A stretch of 6,823 nucleotides of DNA from Haloferacaceae archaeon. Lineage in GTDB: Archaea > Halobacteriota > Halobacteria > Halobacteriales > Haloferacaceae. A program made the position numbers and the translations under genes. The notes under the pieces are model-generated. The model was given only the letters and a program-made list of their open reading frames with translations. It searched no databases and was not told the origin of the DNA. The stretch is taken from contig JAHENP010000126.1 of the NCBI GenBank assembly GCA_018609965.1, positions 1 through 6,823 on the forward strand, in the 5' to 3' direction. How positions within the stretch are numbered: position 1 is the stretch's first letter; every line of letters begins with the position of its first letter. This document shows, one piece after another, positions 1 through 6,450 of the stretch.

Positions 1-1116
1 ACCGAAGTTACAGACACGAGTGGTCGGTGGCCAACGCCGTACGGTCCGTTCGACGGGACACGGTTCGTTCACGAGTCGGGTCGGTACACCGGATCGGTCA
101 AGCGAGCGTGGCGTCGAACAACGGAAGCGTTCGTCGGCGGCGACGGTTCGTACCTACTCGCAGACCGTGGGCTGGTGCTCACTGGCGGGACGCTGTACGC
201 AGTCGCAGAGGTCAACTACGAGGAGACCGAGCTGGTTGCAATCGACCCCACAGACGGGCGTGTGGTGTGGCGCGACGACACGATCAACATTACCGGGTCA
301 GTCGTCGCTGGGCCCGAGTTACTGTACCTCCGAGACGAGGGAACGCTATTCGCGTTCGATCCGGACCAACAAGAAGTGGTCTGGCGCGTCCAGTTCGGGA
401 TGCGGCGGCGGGTCTCCGTTCCGGTCGTGGACGGCAAGCGAGTGTTCGTCCAGGTCACGAGTGGTGACGGTGGCGGTCGTCTGTACGCCCTCCGAGACGG
501 GCAACGCGAGTGGAACACGCCGGCGTCGGCAGGGCCCGTGGTGGCCGACGGGCGGCTCTACACGATCAGTGACGAGACAGTGAAAGCCGTCGCACCCGAC
601 AGCGGTGAGCTTCTGTGGACCAGCGCGTTGGAGGAGTCGTCGCTCGACAAACTGGCCGCCCGTGGCGGGCGGGTGTATCTCACCGGCAGTGGGGTGACTG
701 CCGTCGACGCAGCCTCGGGTGATCGACTGTGGTCACACAGTGCCCCACCGGGTCGGACTCGTCGCGCGACCGTCGGTCACGGTCGGGTGTACGTTCCGAC
801 ACGAAAGATCGGCGTGACGTGGCCGCGGCTGTACACGTATGCGCCTGGGGGGAGTGAGCCGTTGTCGTGTGGACAACTCTCGCCGTTCACCCTCAGCGGA
901 CCGGTGGTGGCGACAGACGAGGTAGCCGTCTACCCAGGTGTAGTCGAGACTGGAGAAGACTCAAACACGGGGTTTCTCCAAGCACAGCGCCCAGACGGCA
1001 CTGTCGAGTGGCGCGTGACGTCGTCGGGAGGTCTCGGACGGGTCTCGATGTGTGCCGGGTGTTGTTCGTTGTTCTTGTTCGACAACAGAAAACTAAGAGC
1101 GTTCGTCTTCGAGTGA
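1..1116 (+). CDS. PQQ-like beta-propeller repeat protein, 5' truncated by window edge
   Basis: The frame is open from base 1 to the TGA at 1114-1116 (371 residues visible), so the true start lies left of the window. Six copies of the PQQ/BamB-type motif (hydrophobic-A-x-D-x-x-x-G-x-x-x-W) are visible, ending at Trp residues near 90, 128, 171, 206, 244 and 337, for example VKAVAPDSGELLW and VTAVDAASGDRLW. They are interleaved with 'GPVVADGRLY'-type strands, which indicates a beta-propeller of about seven blades. The visible N-terminus contains WPTPYGPFDGTRF, resembling the 'W-P..., D...T' opening often seen just after the signal peptide in haloarchaeal members, so probably only a leader and a few residues are missing. 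Such proteins are usually exported and act as scaffolds or binding proteins; the substrate is unknown and no catalytic residues can be assigned. A Cys cluster (MCAGCC, bases 1048-1065) lies in the last blade. The gene converges on the transducer gene with a 26-bp gap. The family call is firm; the role is open. Confidence 0.9.
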   Translation, partial: TEVTDTSGRWPTPYGPFDGTRFVHESGRYTGSVKRAWRRTTEAFVGGDGSYLLADRGLVLTGGTLYAVAEVNYEETELVAIDPTDGRVVWRDDTINITGSVVAGPELLYLRDEGTLFAFDPDQQEVVWRVQFGMRRRVSVPVVDGKRVFVQVTSGDGGGRLYALRDGQREWNTPASAGPVVADGRLYTISDETVKAVAPDSGELLWTSALEESSLDKLAARGGRVYLTGSGVTAVDAASGDRLWSHSAPPGRTRRATVGHGRVYVPTRKIGVTWPRLYTYAPGGSEPLSCGQLSPFTLSGPVVATDEVAVYPGVVETGEDSNTGFLQAQRPDGTVEWRVTSSGGLGRVSMCAGCCSLFLFDNRKLRAFVFE

Positions 1117-1142
1117 CAGCCACCCCACCCCCGTCAGGCAGG

Positions 1143-2609
1143 TCACTCCCCGCCGGACAGCTCCCGCACGGACGCATCGAGATCGGTCGTCATCTCCGTC
1201 TGTTCGTCCGTCGCGGCAGCGATGTCGGCGACGGCGTCGGCGATCGTCTCGGCGTCGTCGGCAGCTGCGTCGACCATCGAGGCAATCTCCTCGGTGCTGG
1301 CGGCCTGATCGTCGGTCGCGCGCGACACCTCCGCCACGCCGTCGTTGAGTTCCGACACCGTCTCGGTGATCTCCTCGAAGCTCGTCGTCACACGCTCGAC
1401 GCGGTCGAGTCCGTCGTCAATCCGGTCGGTCGTCTCCCCGAGATTCTCGACCGTCGCGTCCGTCTCCGTCTGGATCTCGGCGACCGTCTCCTCGATCCGG
1501 CTGGCCTGTCGCTGTGACTCCTCGGCCAGTTGTTTCACCTCATCTGCGACGACCGCGAACCCGTCGCCGGCCTCGCCCGCCCGCGCGGCCTCGATGGAGG
1601 CGTTCAACGCGAGCATGTTCGTCTGTTCTGCGATGTCGTCGATCACGTCGACCACCTCGTCGATGCTGTCAACGCGTGTCTGGAGCGTCTCCACGTCGTC
1701 GGCGACAGCGTCGGCCGCGTCGACGACATCTTCCATCGCGTCGGCCGCGTCGGCGGCCGCGGTCGTTCCGTCGACCGCAAGCGACTCCGCTCGGTCGCTC
1801 GTCGTCGCCACCTCGTCTGCGGTGGTCGCAATCTCCTCGACGGTCGCGGACAGCGTCGCGACCTCCTCGGAGAGTTCGCCGGTGTTTTCCGCCTGTGTGC
1901 CGGCGAGACTGTCGATCTCGCGGGCCTGCTCGGAGATCCGGTCGACGGACGCAGACAGCTGTTCGACATCGGCGGAAACCTCCTGTGTGTGTTCAGACAG
2001 GCGTTGGCCGAGACCGTCGACCCGGTCGGCGATGGCGAGCAGTTCGTCGTCGAGGATCGTGTTCGTGTCGTCGAAGTCGACCCGCGCGTCGAACGAGCCG
2101 CGCTCGAACGCCACGATTGTCTCGACGACGGCGTCGAACAGTTCCTGCAGTTCTGTCCGGAACCGTGCCGACTGGTGTCGATCCTGGACGATCTCGATCA
2201 CACCAACCAACTCGTCATCCCGGAACACGGGCGTGGCGACGAACCACAGCTCCGAGCCGGCCAGCGCGCTGGTGTCCTCGTACACGGACTCGCCGGCCAA
2301 CAACGCGTACTCCTCGTCGGCGAGCCCGACACCGTCGTGCGCGCGGTGTGTCTCGTGTGGCGTTTCGACGATCTTCTCGGCGAGGGTCGCATCCGGACCG
2401 TCCTCGTCGTACAGATCCGCGCCGAGACTGTCAGTGCCGATCACCGCCTCGCGAGGGGTGTCGAGCAACGACGCGATCTGGTCGTCCCAGGCGACGACAC
2501 GCCCCTCGGCGTCGAGCGCCAACGACGGGAAGTTCAGCGTGTCGAGGACGGGTTGGAGTTCGAGCGCGTGGTCTGCCGGCGACTGTCGATCGCTCAGTTC
2601 ACTGCTCAC
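1143..2609 (-). CDS. Soluble methyl-accepting chemotaxis transducer with N-terminal PAS domain (Htr type)
   Basis: This 488-residue protein should relay a cytoplasmic signal to CheA/CheW to control archaellum rotation. Residues about 17-142 look like a PAS domain ([20 protein letters not shown], then the closing strands [20 protein letters not shown]). Residues about 150-205 form a HAMP-like linker. Residues about 210-485 are the long coiled-coil signalling domain. The hairpin tip at 324-366 is almost canonical ([22 protein letters not shown], continuing into [16 protein letters not shown]). Likely methylation segments are [14 protein letters not shown] (254-267) and [14 protein letters not shown] (436-449). 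No transmembrane segment or signal peptide is present, so it is cytosolic. No CheR/CheB-binding C-terminal pentapeptide is visible; it ends in LSGGE. The start is GTG at 2609-2607, the only start in the frame, placed about 21 nt after a TATA element, so the transcript is probably leaderless. The PAS ligand cannot be read from sequence: redox, light and small molecules are all possible. Confidence 0.95.
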   Translation of the reverse strand: MSSELSDRQSPADHALELQPVLDTLNFPSLALDAEGRVVAWDDQIASLLDTPREAVIGTDSLGADLYDEDGPDATLAEKIVETPHETHRAHDGVGLADEEYALLAGESVYEDTSALAGSELWFVATPVFRDDELVGVIEIVQDRHQSARFRTELQELFDAVVETIVAFERGSFDARVDFDDTNTILDDELLAIADRVDGLGQRLSEHTQEVSADVEQLSASVDRISEQAREIDSLAGTQAENTGELSEEVATLSATVEEIATTADEVATTSDRAESLAVDGTTAAADAADAMEDVVDAADAVADDVETLQTRVDSIDEVVDVIDDIAEQTNMLALNASIEAARAGEAGDGFAVVADEVKQLAEESQRQASRIEETVAEIQTETDATVENLGETTDRIDDGLDRVERVTTSFEEITETVSELNDGVAEVSRATDDQAASTEEIASMVDAAADDAETIADAVADIAAATDEQTEMTTDLDASVRELSGGE

Positions 2610-2630
2610 ACTCGTGTGTACTGACTGAAG

Positions 2631-2640
2631 GATAAAATAC
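2631..2640 (-). promoter_or_regulatory. TATA element of the transducer gene (leaderless)
   Basis: Read on the minus strand this is GTATTTTATC, the only A/T-rich block in the 68-bp gap after gshA. It ends 21 nt before the GTG start, the spacing expected when transcription starts at or next to the start codon. This suggests that the transducer is transcribed independently of gshA, although read-through from gshA remains possible. Confidence 0.6.
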
Positions 2641-2677
2641 TGGCCACTCGTTTCTCACAAAGAGACAGTGCCGTTGC

Positions 2678-3799
2678 TTAGCCGTCGACGAGTAGATCCC
2701 GACACAGCGTGTTGAACCCCGCCTCCTCTGCGAGTCGTCGTTGCCGAGCAGTGCCGGACTCCCGCTCCAACAGCCGGACGAGCGCGTCCGTGCCGAGTCG
2801 GTCCGTCTCGCGTTCGACGTGGTCGGGGAGGGTGAGCACCGTCTCGCCGTCACGATCCAGAAAGTCGGCGTCGTGGCCGTACCGGGTCGCGAACCACTTG
2901 TTGGCGTCGAGCAACTCCCGGCGGAGTCCGCGGCCGTCGTTCGCGACCGACACACCCGCAGGTGGCGGTGAGGGGTTCGTCTCGTCGGCGTACCGCTCTG
3001 CCAAGTCGACGACCAACGCGTGGACGTACTCGGCGACGGCGGCGACCACGTCCGGGTCGGACTGGCCGTCCGGGACACGCACCTCGACGGTGCCGTGTTC
3101 CCGGTGGGGGCGCACGTCGAACCACAGCTCCCCGCGGTCGCGCACGCGGTCCGTCTCCAACATCCGGCGTTCGAACCGGCGGAAGTCGGCAAAGTCGTCG
3201 AACCGGGTCGGCACGCCCGTGTTCGGGAGCCCCTCGAAGATCGTCGCGCGGGCCGAGGCGAGCCCGGTGTCGTAGCCGTTCCAGAACGGGGAGTTGACAC
3301 ACAGAGCCAACAACGGGCCGAGGAACCACCGCGCGTGGTTGGCGATCCACACCGCCTTGTCCGCGTCGTCGACTCCGACATGGACGTGGACGCCGGCGGT
3401 GGTGTTGCGGTGTTGTGGGTACTGGATGCGGTCGAGTTGGGATCTGTACCGGGGTTTTTCGGCGTGATCCAGTTCCCGCCAGCGTGCGGCGGGGTGGAGC
3501 CCGGCGCCCGCGATCTGGTAGCCGTCGGCGGCCGCGTGGTCGACGAGCGCCGTCCGGGTGGTCCGGATCTCCTCGCCGATCCGGTCGGGTGTGGGCGTCT
3601 CGATGGTCGGCGTCTGTGTCTCGATCGTGCAGGCGAACAGTTCGTGAGCGAGCCGGTCGGCGACCCGCGCGGGCGGCTCGCGGTCGCCGTAGACGAGATC
3701 GTCGATGCCGGAGGCCGGGCGGCCGGCGTCGTCGACGACGTAGAACTCCTCCTCGACTCCGAGACTGCCGGTGCGTGTGAACGACGCCGATCCCTCCAT
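2678..3799 (-). CDS. gshA: Glutamate-cysteine ligase, haloarchaeal GCS2/YbdK type
   Basis: This 373-residue protein is predicted to join L-glutamate to L-cysteine with ATP, giving gamma-glutamylcysteine, the thiol that takes the place of glutathione in many haloarchaea. Hallmarks of the family appear in order: LGVEEEF (13-19), ETQTP (60-64), AGLHPAARW (99-107), HVHVGVDD (138-145), the block from [13 protein letters not shown] into [11 protein letters not shown] (154-179), [18 protein letters not shown] (226-246) and NKWFATRYG (300-308). These supply the expected Glu and His metal/ATP ligands. The length fits the family. I chose the ATG at 3799-3797 because it gives the usual dozen residues before the LG-EEEF motif and lies 21 nt after a TATA element; the frame stays open much further upstream, but that is antisense to the next gene. 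The stop is TAA at 2680-2678. A general carboxylate-amine ligase (YbdK) role is the alternative. The gene is divergent from an ACT-domain regulator. Confidence 0.92.
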   Translation of the reverse strand: MEGSASFTRTGSLGVEEEFYVVDDAGRPASGIDDLVYGDREPPARVADRLAHELFACTIETQTPTIETPTPDRIGEEIRTTRTALVDHAAADGYQIAGAGLHPAARWRELDHAEKPRYRSQLDRIQYPQHRNTTAGVHVHVGVDDADKAVWIANHARWFLGPLLALCVNSPFWNGYDTGLASARATIFEGLPNTGVPTRFDDFADFRRFERRMLETDRVRDRGELWFDVRPHREHGTVEVRVPDGQSDPDVVAAVAEYVHALVVDLAERYADETNPSPPPAGVSVANDGRGLRRELLDANKWFATRYGHDADFLDRDGETVLTLPDHVERETDRLGTDALVRLLERESGTARQRRLAEEAGFNTLCRDLLVDG

Positions 3800-3820
3800 C
3801 GACGCCCAGTTCGGACGGGC

Positions 3821-3830
3821 GACTGAAATA
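3821..3830 (-). promoter_or_regulatory. TATA element of gshA (leaderless)
   Basis: The minus strand reads TATTTCAGTC in an otherwise GC-rich stretch. It ends 21 nt before the ATG at 3799, which both supports that start and suggests a leaderless transcript. It lies back-to-back with the promoter of the divergent ACT-domain gene, 30 bp away. Confidence 0.6.
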
Positions 3831-3860
3831 CTCCCGGAACCCGGCACCGCGAGCGGCCAC

Positions 3861-3869
3861 GTTTTAGTC
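3861..3869 (+). promoter_or_regulatory. TATA element of the ACT-IMPACT operon
   Basis: GTTTTAGTC is the only T-rich block between the two divergent starts. It ends 26 nt before the ATG at 3896, so the leader is absent or only a few nucleotides long. It is an imperfect inverted copy (7 of 9 bases) of the gshA element at 3821-3829. Confidence 0.55.
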
Positions 3870-3895
3870 ACTCCGGGCCCTCCGCCCTGCATCGG

Positions 3896-4501
3896 ATGAC
3901 AGCCGACGACACAGCCGACGACGAGGGAGGTGACCGCGGGGCGGTCGACTCCGGCGGCCACGAGGTGGGGGAGTCGGGTGAGACGGAGGCCGTCGAGACG
4001 GAGTTCGGTCGGATCATGGAGAAGTTTGCCGGCTCGCCGGGCCAACAGGCGGTCGTGCGGCTCCTGTTGGAGCGTGGGTTCTCCGTCAACGCCGACGGCC
4101 GGGTCGTCTCCGGCGGGATCGAGATCCCCGACACCGGTATCGCCGGCGAGGCAGGGGTCGACCGCCGGGTGGTCGACGCCACCACCGACGCCGTCCTCGC
4201 GGACGACGAACTCCGGCGGATCTTCCGGAACATCACCGCCGTTCCGAGTCTGATGGATCTCGCGCCGGTGTTGGGGCTCACGGTCGTCACCGTCGAGGTC
4301 GGCGAGCCGGAGGGGGCCGGCATCGTCTCCGAGATCACCGGGATGGTCGCGAAACACGACGTGCCGCTGCGCCAGGTGTTGTCGGACGACCCGGAGTTTG
4401 CCGACGAGCCGGAGCTGTATCTGATCACGGATCAGGAACTGCCGGGTGCGTTGCTCGTCGAGATCCGCGAACTGCCGTACGTCCGGCGAGTCGAGTTCTG
4501 A
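3896..4501 (+). CDS. ACT-domain regulator of amino-acid metabolism (COG2150-like)
   Basis: This 201-residue protein has three parts. Residues 1-35 are an acidic, low-complexity extension. Residues about 36-115 are a predicted helical, HTH-like region typical of the archaeal family ([19 protein letters not shown], then [20 protein letters not shown] and [20 protein letters not shown]). Residues about 126-201 are an ACT domain: [20 protein letters not shown], then a second half ending [24 protein letters not shown] domains bind amino acids and act as allosteric sensors; which amino acid cannot be read here. No enzyme domain is attached, so a regulatory or transcription-factor role is the usual inference. 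The ATG at 3896 has a promoter at the right distance. A later ATG (residue 41, base 4016) would remove the extension but lacks its own promoter. It is the first gene of a two-gene operon, with 11 nt to the IMPACT gene, and is divergent from gshA. Confidence 0.85.
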   Translation: MTADDTADDEGGDRGAVDSGGHEVGESGETEAVETEFGRIMEKFAGSPGQQAVVRLLLERGFSVNADGRVVSGGIEIPDTGIAGEAGVDRRVVDATTDAVLADDELRRIFRNITAVPSLMDLAPVLGLTVVTVEVGEPEGAGIVSEITGMVAKHDVPLRQVLSDDPEFADEPELYLITDQELPGALLVEIRELPYVRRVEF

Positions 4502-4512
4502 CCCGGGCCACC

Positions 4513-5223
4513 GTGAGCGCGACGACCACAACCGACTTCGACCGGGCGCTCGGACGGGAGTGCGTGGAACCGTATCGAACTGTCGCCGAGCGCGCGACCG
4601 CGAGCTTCGAGGTGCGCGGCTCGGAGTTTCTGGGTCACGTCGCGCCGGCCGACGACCCGGCGGCGGCGGAGTCGTTCCTCGAACGCGTCCGGGCGGAGTA
4701 CGACGACGCCACACACAACGTCCCCGCCTACCGGGTGCCCGCAGCCGGCGCGAACGGTGCCGGCGTGGACGGGGCCTCTGACGACACCGGCCGGACGCCG
4801 ACCGGTGACGGGATGCTCCGGGAGTACAGCAGCGACGACGGGGAGCCGTCCGGCTCCGCGGGCAAGCCGGCGCTGAACGTGCTCCAACAACGCGAGTTGC
4901 GCAACCTGGTCTGTGTCGTCACCCGGTACTACGGCGGGACAAACCTCGGTGTCGGCGGACTGGCACGCGCCTACGGCCGGGGGGTGAAGGAGGCCGTCGA
5001 CGCCGCGGGTGTGACCGAGCGCCGGCCACGCGAGCGGTTCCCCGTCACCGTCTCCTACGACGACTCCGGCACCGTCCGCGGGTTGTTGGAGAGTGTCGGC
5101 GCCGAGTTCGAGGCGTCGTACGACGAACGGGTCGTCTTCGACGTGGCCGTCCCGGTCGGTGACGCCGACGGACTCCGCGACCGGATTCGCTCCGGGACCT
5201 CCGGCCGTGCCGAGATCGGGTGA
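4513..5223 (+). CDS. IMPACT/YigZ family protein (UPF0029, with DUF1949-like C-terminus)
   Basis: This 236-residue protein carries the family signature at residues about 107-155: [20 protein letters not shown], followed by [20 protein letters not shown] and [14 protein letters not shown]. The N-terminal part ([23 protein letters not shown]) is also typical. Residues about 176-235 match the ferredoxin-like C-terminal domain of bacterial YigZ proteins ([20 protein letters not shown], then [18 protein letters not shown]). The biochemical role is unsettled; eukaryotic relatives IMPACT/Yih1 bind GCN1 and restrain GCN2 in amino-acid starvation, but the RWD domain they use is absent here. A Gly/Asp-rich insert sits at about 76-102. 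The start is GTG at 4513; no upstream start exists and there is no Shine-Dalgarno sequence, so translation may depend on re-initiation after the ACT gene stop 11 nt earlier. GTG at 4564 (V18) is a less likely alternative. Confidence 0.92.
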   Translation: MSATTTTDFDRALGRECVEPYRTVAERATASFEVRGSEFLGHVAPADDPAAAESFLERVRAEYDDATHNVPAYRVPAAGANGAGVDGASDDTGRTPTGDGMLREYSSDDGEPSGSAGKPALNVLQQRELRNLVCVVTRYYGGTNLGVGGLARAYGRGVKEAVDAAGVTERRPRERFPVTVSYDDSGTVRGLLESVGAEFEASYDERVVFDVAVPVGDADGLRDRIRSGTSGRAEIG

Positions 5224-5225
5224 GA

Positions 5226-5261
5226 CGCCGCCGGATCGGTCGTTGCCCGACACCGGCGGCG
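5226..5261. terminator. GC-rich hairpin between convergent genes, possible bidirectional 3'-end element
   Basis: CGCCGCCGG at 5226-5234 pairs perfectly with CCGGCGGCG at 5253-5261 (9 bp). The 18-nt loop holds a smaller TCGG/CCGA pairing (5236-5239 with 5247-5250). The element starts 3 nt after the IMPACT stop and ends 10 nt from the sepF stop, so it could shape the 3' ends of both transcripts. It overlaps a perfect 14-bp palindrome at 5254-5267. No T-tract follows on either strand, so it is not a classic intrinsic terminator, and archaeal termination relies mainly on T-runs. Confidence 0.45.
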
Positions 5262-5271
5262 CCGCCGACTG

Positions 5272-5631
5272 TCACTGGTTGTTGAGCTTCGTCCGGGAGA
5301 TACTCACCCCGGTCGGTGCGATGACGAGCTGGTCGTCACCCTTCCTGACGATGTCGCCGTCGACCTCCTTGGTCACCTGCCGGAGCTCGTCGATCAGGTG
5401 TTCCGTTGTTCCGTCGGAGGTGGAGTGACGGGTGATGTCGGCAATGACGAAGTCACCGTCGTAGATCGCGTCTTTGATGTCGATCACGTCGGTCTGGTCA
5501 CTCAGATCGGCAATGTGGACGTGCATCGCCGCCGTCCCCCGTTGTGTCTCGAACTCCTCTGTGTCGAGTTCGACGTAGTCGCCGGCGGCACGGCCGTCGT
5601 CGCCGCCGAGAATCTTGCTCATGATCCCCAT
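5272..5631 (-). CDS. sepF: Cell division protein SepF (archaeal FtsZ membrane anchor)
   Basis: This 119-residue protein is the expected length for archaeal SepF. Residues 1-10 (MGIMSKILGG) form the short amphipathic membrane-targeting helix, followed by an acidic linker (11-30). The conserved SepF core (DUF552) spans about 34-116: AMHVHIADLSDQTDVIDIKD, then DGDFVIADITRHSTSDGTTE, HLIDELRQVTKEVDGDIVRK and GDDQLVIAPTGVSISRTKL. In Haloferax and methanogens SepF binds the C-terminal tail of FtsZ and tethers the Z-ring to the membrane; in Halobacteria it acts mainly on FtsZ2. The ATG at 5631-5629 is favoured by a TATA element ending 20 nt upstream. A second ATG three codons in (MSKILGG) would still keep most of the helix. 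No ftsZ gene is in the window. The gene is divergent from the unknown gene 5754-6398 and convergent with the IMPACT gene. Confidence 0.95.
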   Translation of the reverse strand: MGIMSKILGGDDGRAAGDYVELDTEEFETQRGTAAMHVHIADLSDQTDVIDIKDAIYDGDFVIADITRHSTSDGTTEHLIDELRQVTKEVDGDIVRKGDDQLVIAPTGVSISRTKLNNQ

Positions 5632-5651
5632 ACGTCACCCACGGGAACCCC

Positions 5652-5660
5652 GACTTAAGA
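5652..5660 (-). promoter_or_regulatory. TATA element of sepF (leaderless), with palindromic CTTAAG core
   Basis: The minus strand reads TCTTAAGTC, ending 20 nt before the sepF ATG, which fits a leaderless transcript. The CTTAAG core (5654-5659) is palindromic, so it could also serve as a TATA element for the plus-strand gene starting at 5754, which has no other A/T-rich block in front of it. In that case the plus-strand message would carry a leader of roughly 65-75 nt. Confidence 0.55.
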
Positions 5661-5710
5661 ACTTACGTCAGACACCGAGTCGAAGAGAGCGGGGTCGCCG
5701 GGCGTGGGAG

Positions 5711-5727
5711 CTGAGCGAAACGCTCAG
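5711..5727 (+). promoter_or_regulatory. Perfect hairpin/inverted repeat upstream of the unknown gene 5754-6398
   Basis: CTGAGCG and CGCTCAG form a perfect 7-bp inverted repeat around AAA. It lies 27-43 nt before the ATG at 5754 and would fall inside the 5' leader if transcription starts from the CTTAAG element at 5654. It could be an operator for a dimeric repressor or an RNA hairpin in the leader. The sequence alone cannot decide. Confidence 0.4.
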
Positions 5728-5753
5728 GCGGTCGCGTCTCCGACGGGTGGGTG

Positions 5754-6398
5754 ATGGACCGCACCGCTGGCTTGGACTGCGTGGAGGGGATGCTCGACGC
5801 CGTCGAGTCGGAGCCGATGCCTGTTCCCGTGCGAGAGGTGTGGGTGTACGGCGACGTGGCGCTCGGGCTCGACCCGATCGACAGATTAGACGTGTACGTG
5901 ACGAAAGACCTCCACCTCCGGGGGGACGCAGACGCCGCCGAGGAGTTCCGCCGGTCCCACGGCGTCGACGGCGTCGGTCAGTCCGTCTCCGCCGAGTGGG
6001 CACGCGAGTATCCGGACCACCTCCGCGCGAACGACGCGGGCCACGCCGCGCCCGAGCAGTGTCTCGCCGCCCACCTCCTGCCGGACGACGAGCCGGTCCA
6101 CCTGGAGGTGTGTAACGCGCCGTTCGACGACAACGTCACCCGGCGGCTCCGGGCGGCGTTGGACCGACAACAGTACGATCAGGTGCTCGACCCGCGGGGT
6201 GTCCAGCTGTGGGCCGACGGCACCCGAGCGACTGAGACGCTCGGGAAGCTCCGGGACGGGGAGCTGCCGTTCCCGACGTTGACGGGCGCCTTCGAGATGT
6301 TGGAGGTGGAGGCGTCCACCGCCGACGCCGTCGCCGAGGCCGTCCGCGCCCGCCGGCAGAGCCAGGAGACGGCGACCGTCCGCGGCGACGTGGTGTGA
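5754..6398 (+). CDS. Conserved-looking haloarchaeal protein of unknown function with degenerate nucleotidyltransferase-like motif
   Basis: This 214-residue acidic soluble protein has no signal peptide or membrane segment. It resembles conserved haloarchaeal hypothetical proteins, but I cannot attach a characterised function. Residues about 28-51 (VREVWVYGDVALGLDPIDRL, then DVYVTKDL) have the shape of the nucleotidyltransferase-fold motif 'hhGSxAxG...SDhDhhh', with GD in place of GS and only one of the two catalytic acidic residues (DRLDVYV). If related, it is probably not an ordinary active transferase. Other blocks that look constrained are NDAGHAAPEQCLAAHLLPDD (93-112), VHLEVCNAPFDDNVTRRLR (115-133), QVLDPRGVQLWADGTRATE (143-161) and the tail TVRGDVV (208-214). 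The ATG at 5754 follows an in-frame GTG at 5751; I prefer the ATG, though GTG would add only one residue. It is divergent from sepF. Confidence 0.75.
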   Translation: MDRTAGLDCVEGMLDAVESEPMPVPVREVWVYGDVALGLDPIDRLDVYVTKDLHLRGDADAAEEFRRSHGVDGVGQSVSAEWAREYPDHLRANDAGHAAPEQCLAAHLLPDDEPVHLEVCNAPFDDNVTRRLRAALDRQQYDQVLDPRGVQLWADGTRATETLGKLRDGELPFPTLTGAFEMLEVEASTADAVAEAVRARRQSQETATVRGDVV

Positions 6399-6405
6399 GG
6401 CCGCC

Positions 6406-6449
6406 CGGTCGGCAGGGTGACGACCGACCGCGCCGAACGCGGGCTTTTT
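6406..6449 (+). terminator. Overlapping GC hairpins followed by T5, likely 3' end of 5754-6398
   Basis: Starting 8 nt after the stop, CGGTCGG (6406-6412) pairs perfectly with CCGACCG (6424-6430). A second stem, CCGCG (6428-6432) with CGCGG (6438-6442), overlaps the first by three bases and is followed two bases later by TTTTT at 6445-6449. The GC stem plus T-run resembles an intrinsic terminator, and a T-run alone can end transcription in archaea. The same T-run is the best TATA candidate for the next gene. Confidence 0.45.
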
Positions 6450-6450
6450 C
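6443..6450 (+). promoter_or_regulatory. Candidate T-rich promoter element of the zinc-ribbon gene
   Basis: GCTTTTTC is the only A/T-rich block in the 76-bp gap. It ends 24 nt before the ATG at 6475, matching the spacing of the other leaderless promoters in this window. It is weaker than they are because it lacks an A/T mix, and it overlaps the possible terminator of the preceding gene. Confidence 0.4.

Noticed and set aside
1201..2000. Many short repeated GTCGTCG / TCGGCG stretches that look like a repeat array
   Set aside because: They are codon-level repetition of Ala, Asp, Glu and Val in the transducer coiled coil, without a fixed unit or spacer, so neither a CRISPR nor a true tandem repeat.
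1345..2628. Long plus-strand open frames opposite the transducer gene (about 360-430 codons)
   Set aside because: Their translations are Ser- or Arg-rich with no family resemblance and mirror the biased codons of the transducer coiled coil. The minus-strand frame encodes an unmistakable chemotaxis signalling domain.
2678..4714. Very long minus-strand open frame (678 codons) spanning gshA and running on upstream
   Set aside because: Only the part from 3799 down matches the glutamate-cysteine ligase family. The upstream 305 codons are Arg/Pro-rich antisense of the ACT and IMPACT genes, a common high-GC artefact, and the TATA element sits right before 3799.
4432..5253. Minus-strand open frame of 273 codons opposite the IMPACT gene
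   Set aside because: It is the antisense shadow of a clear IMPACT-family gene, with no motif and no promoter.
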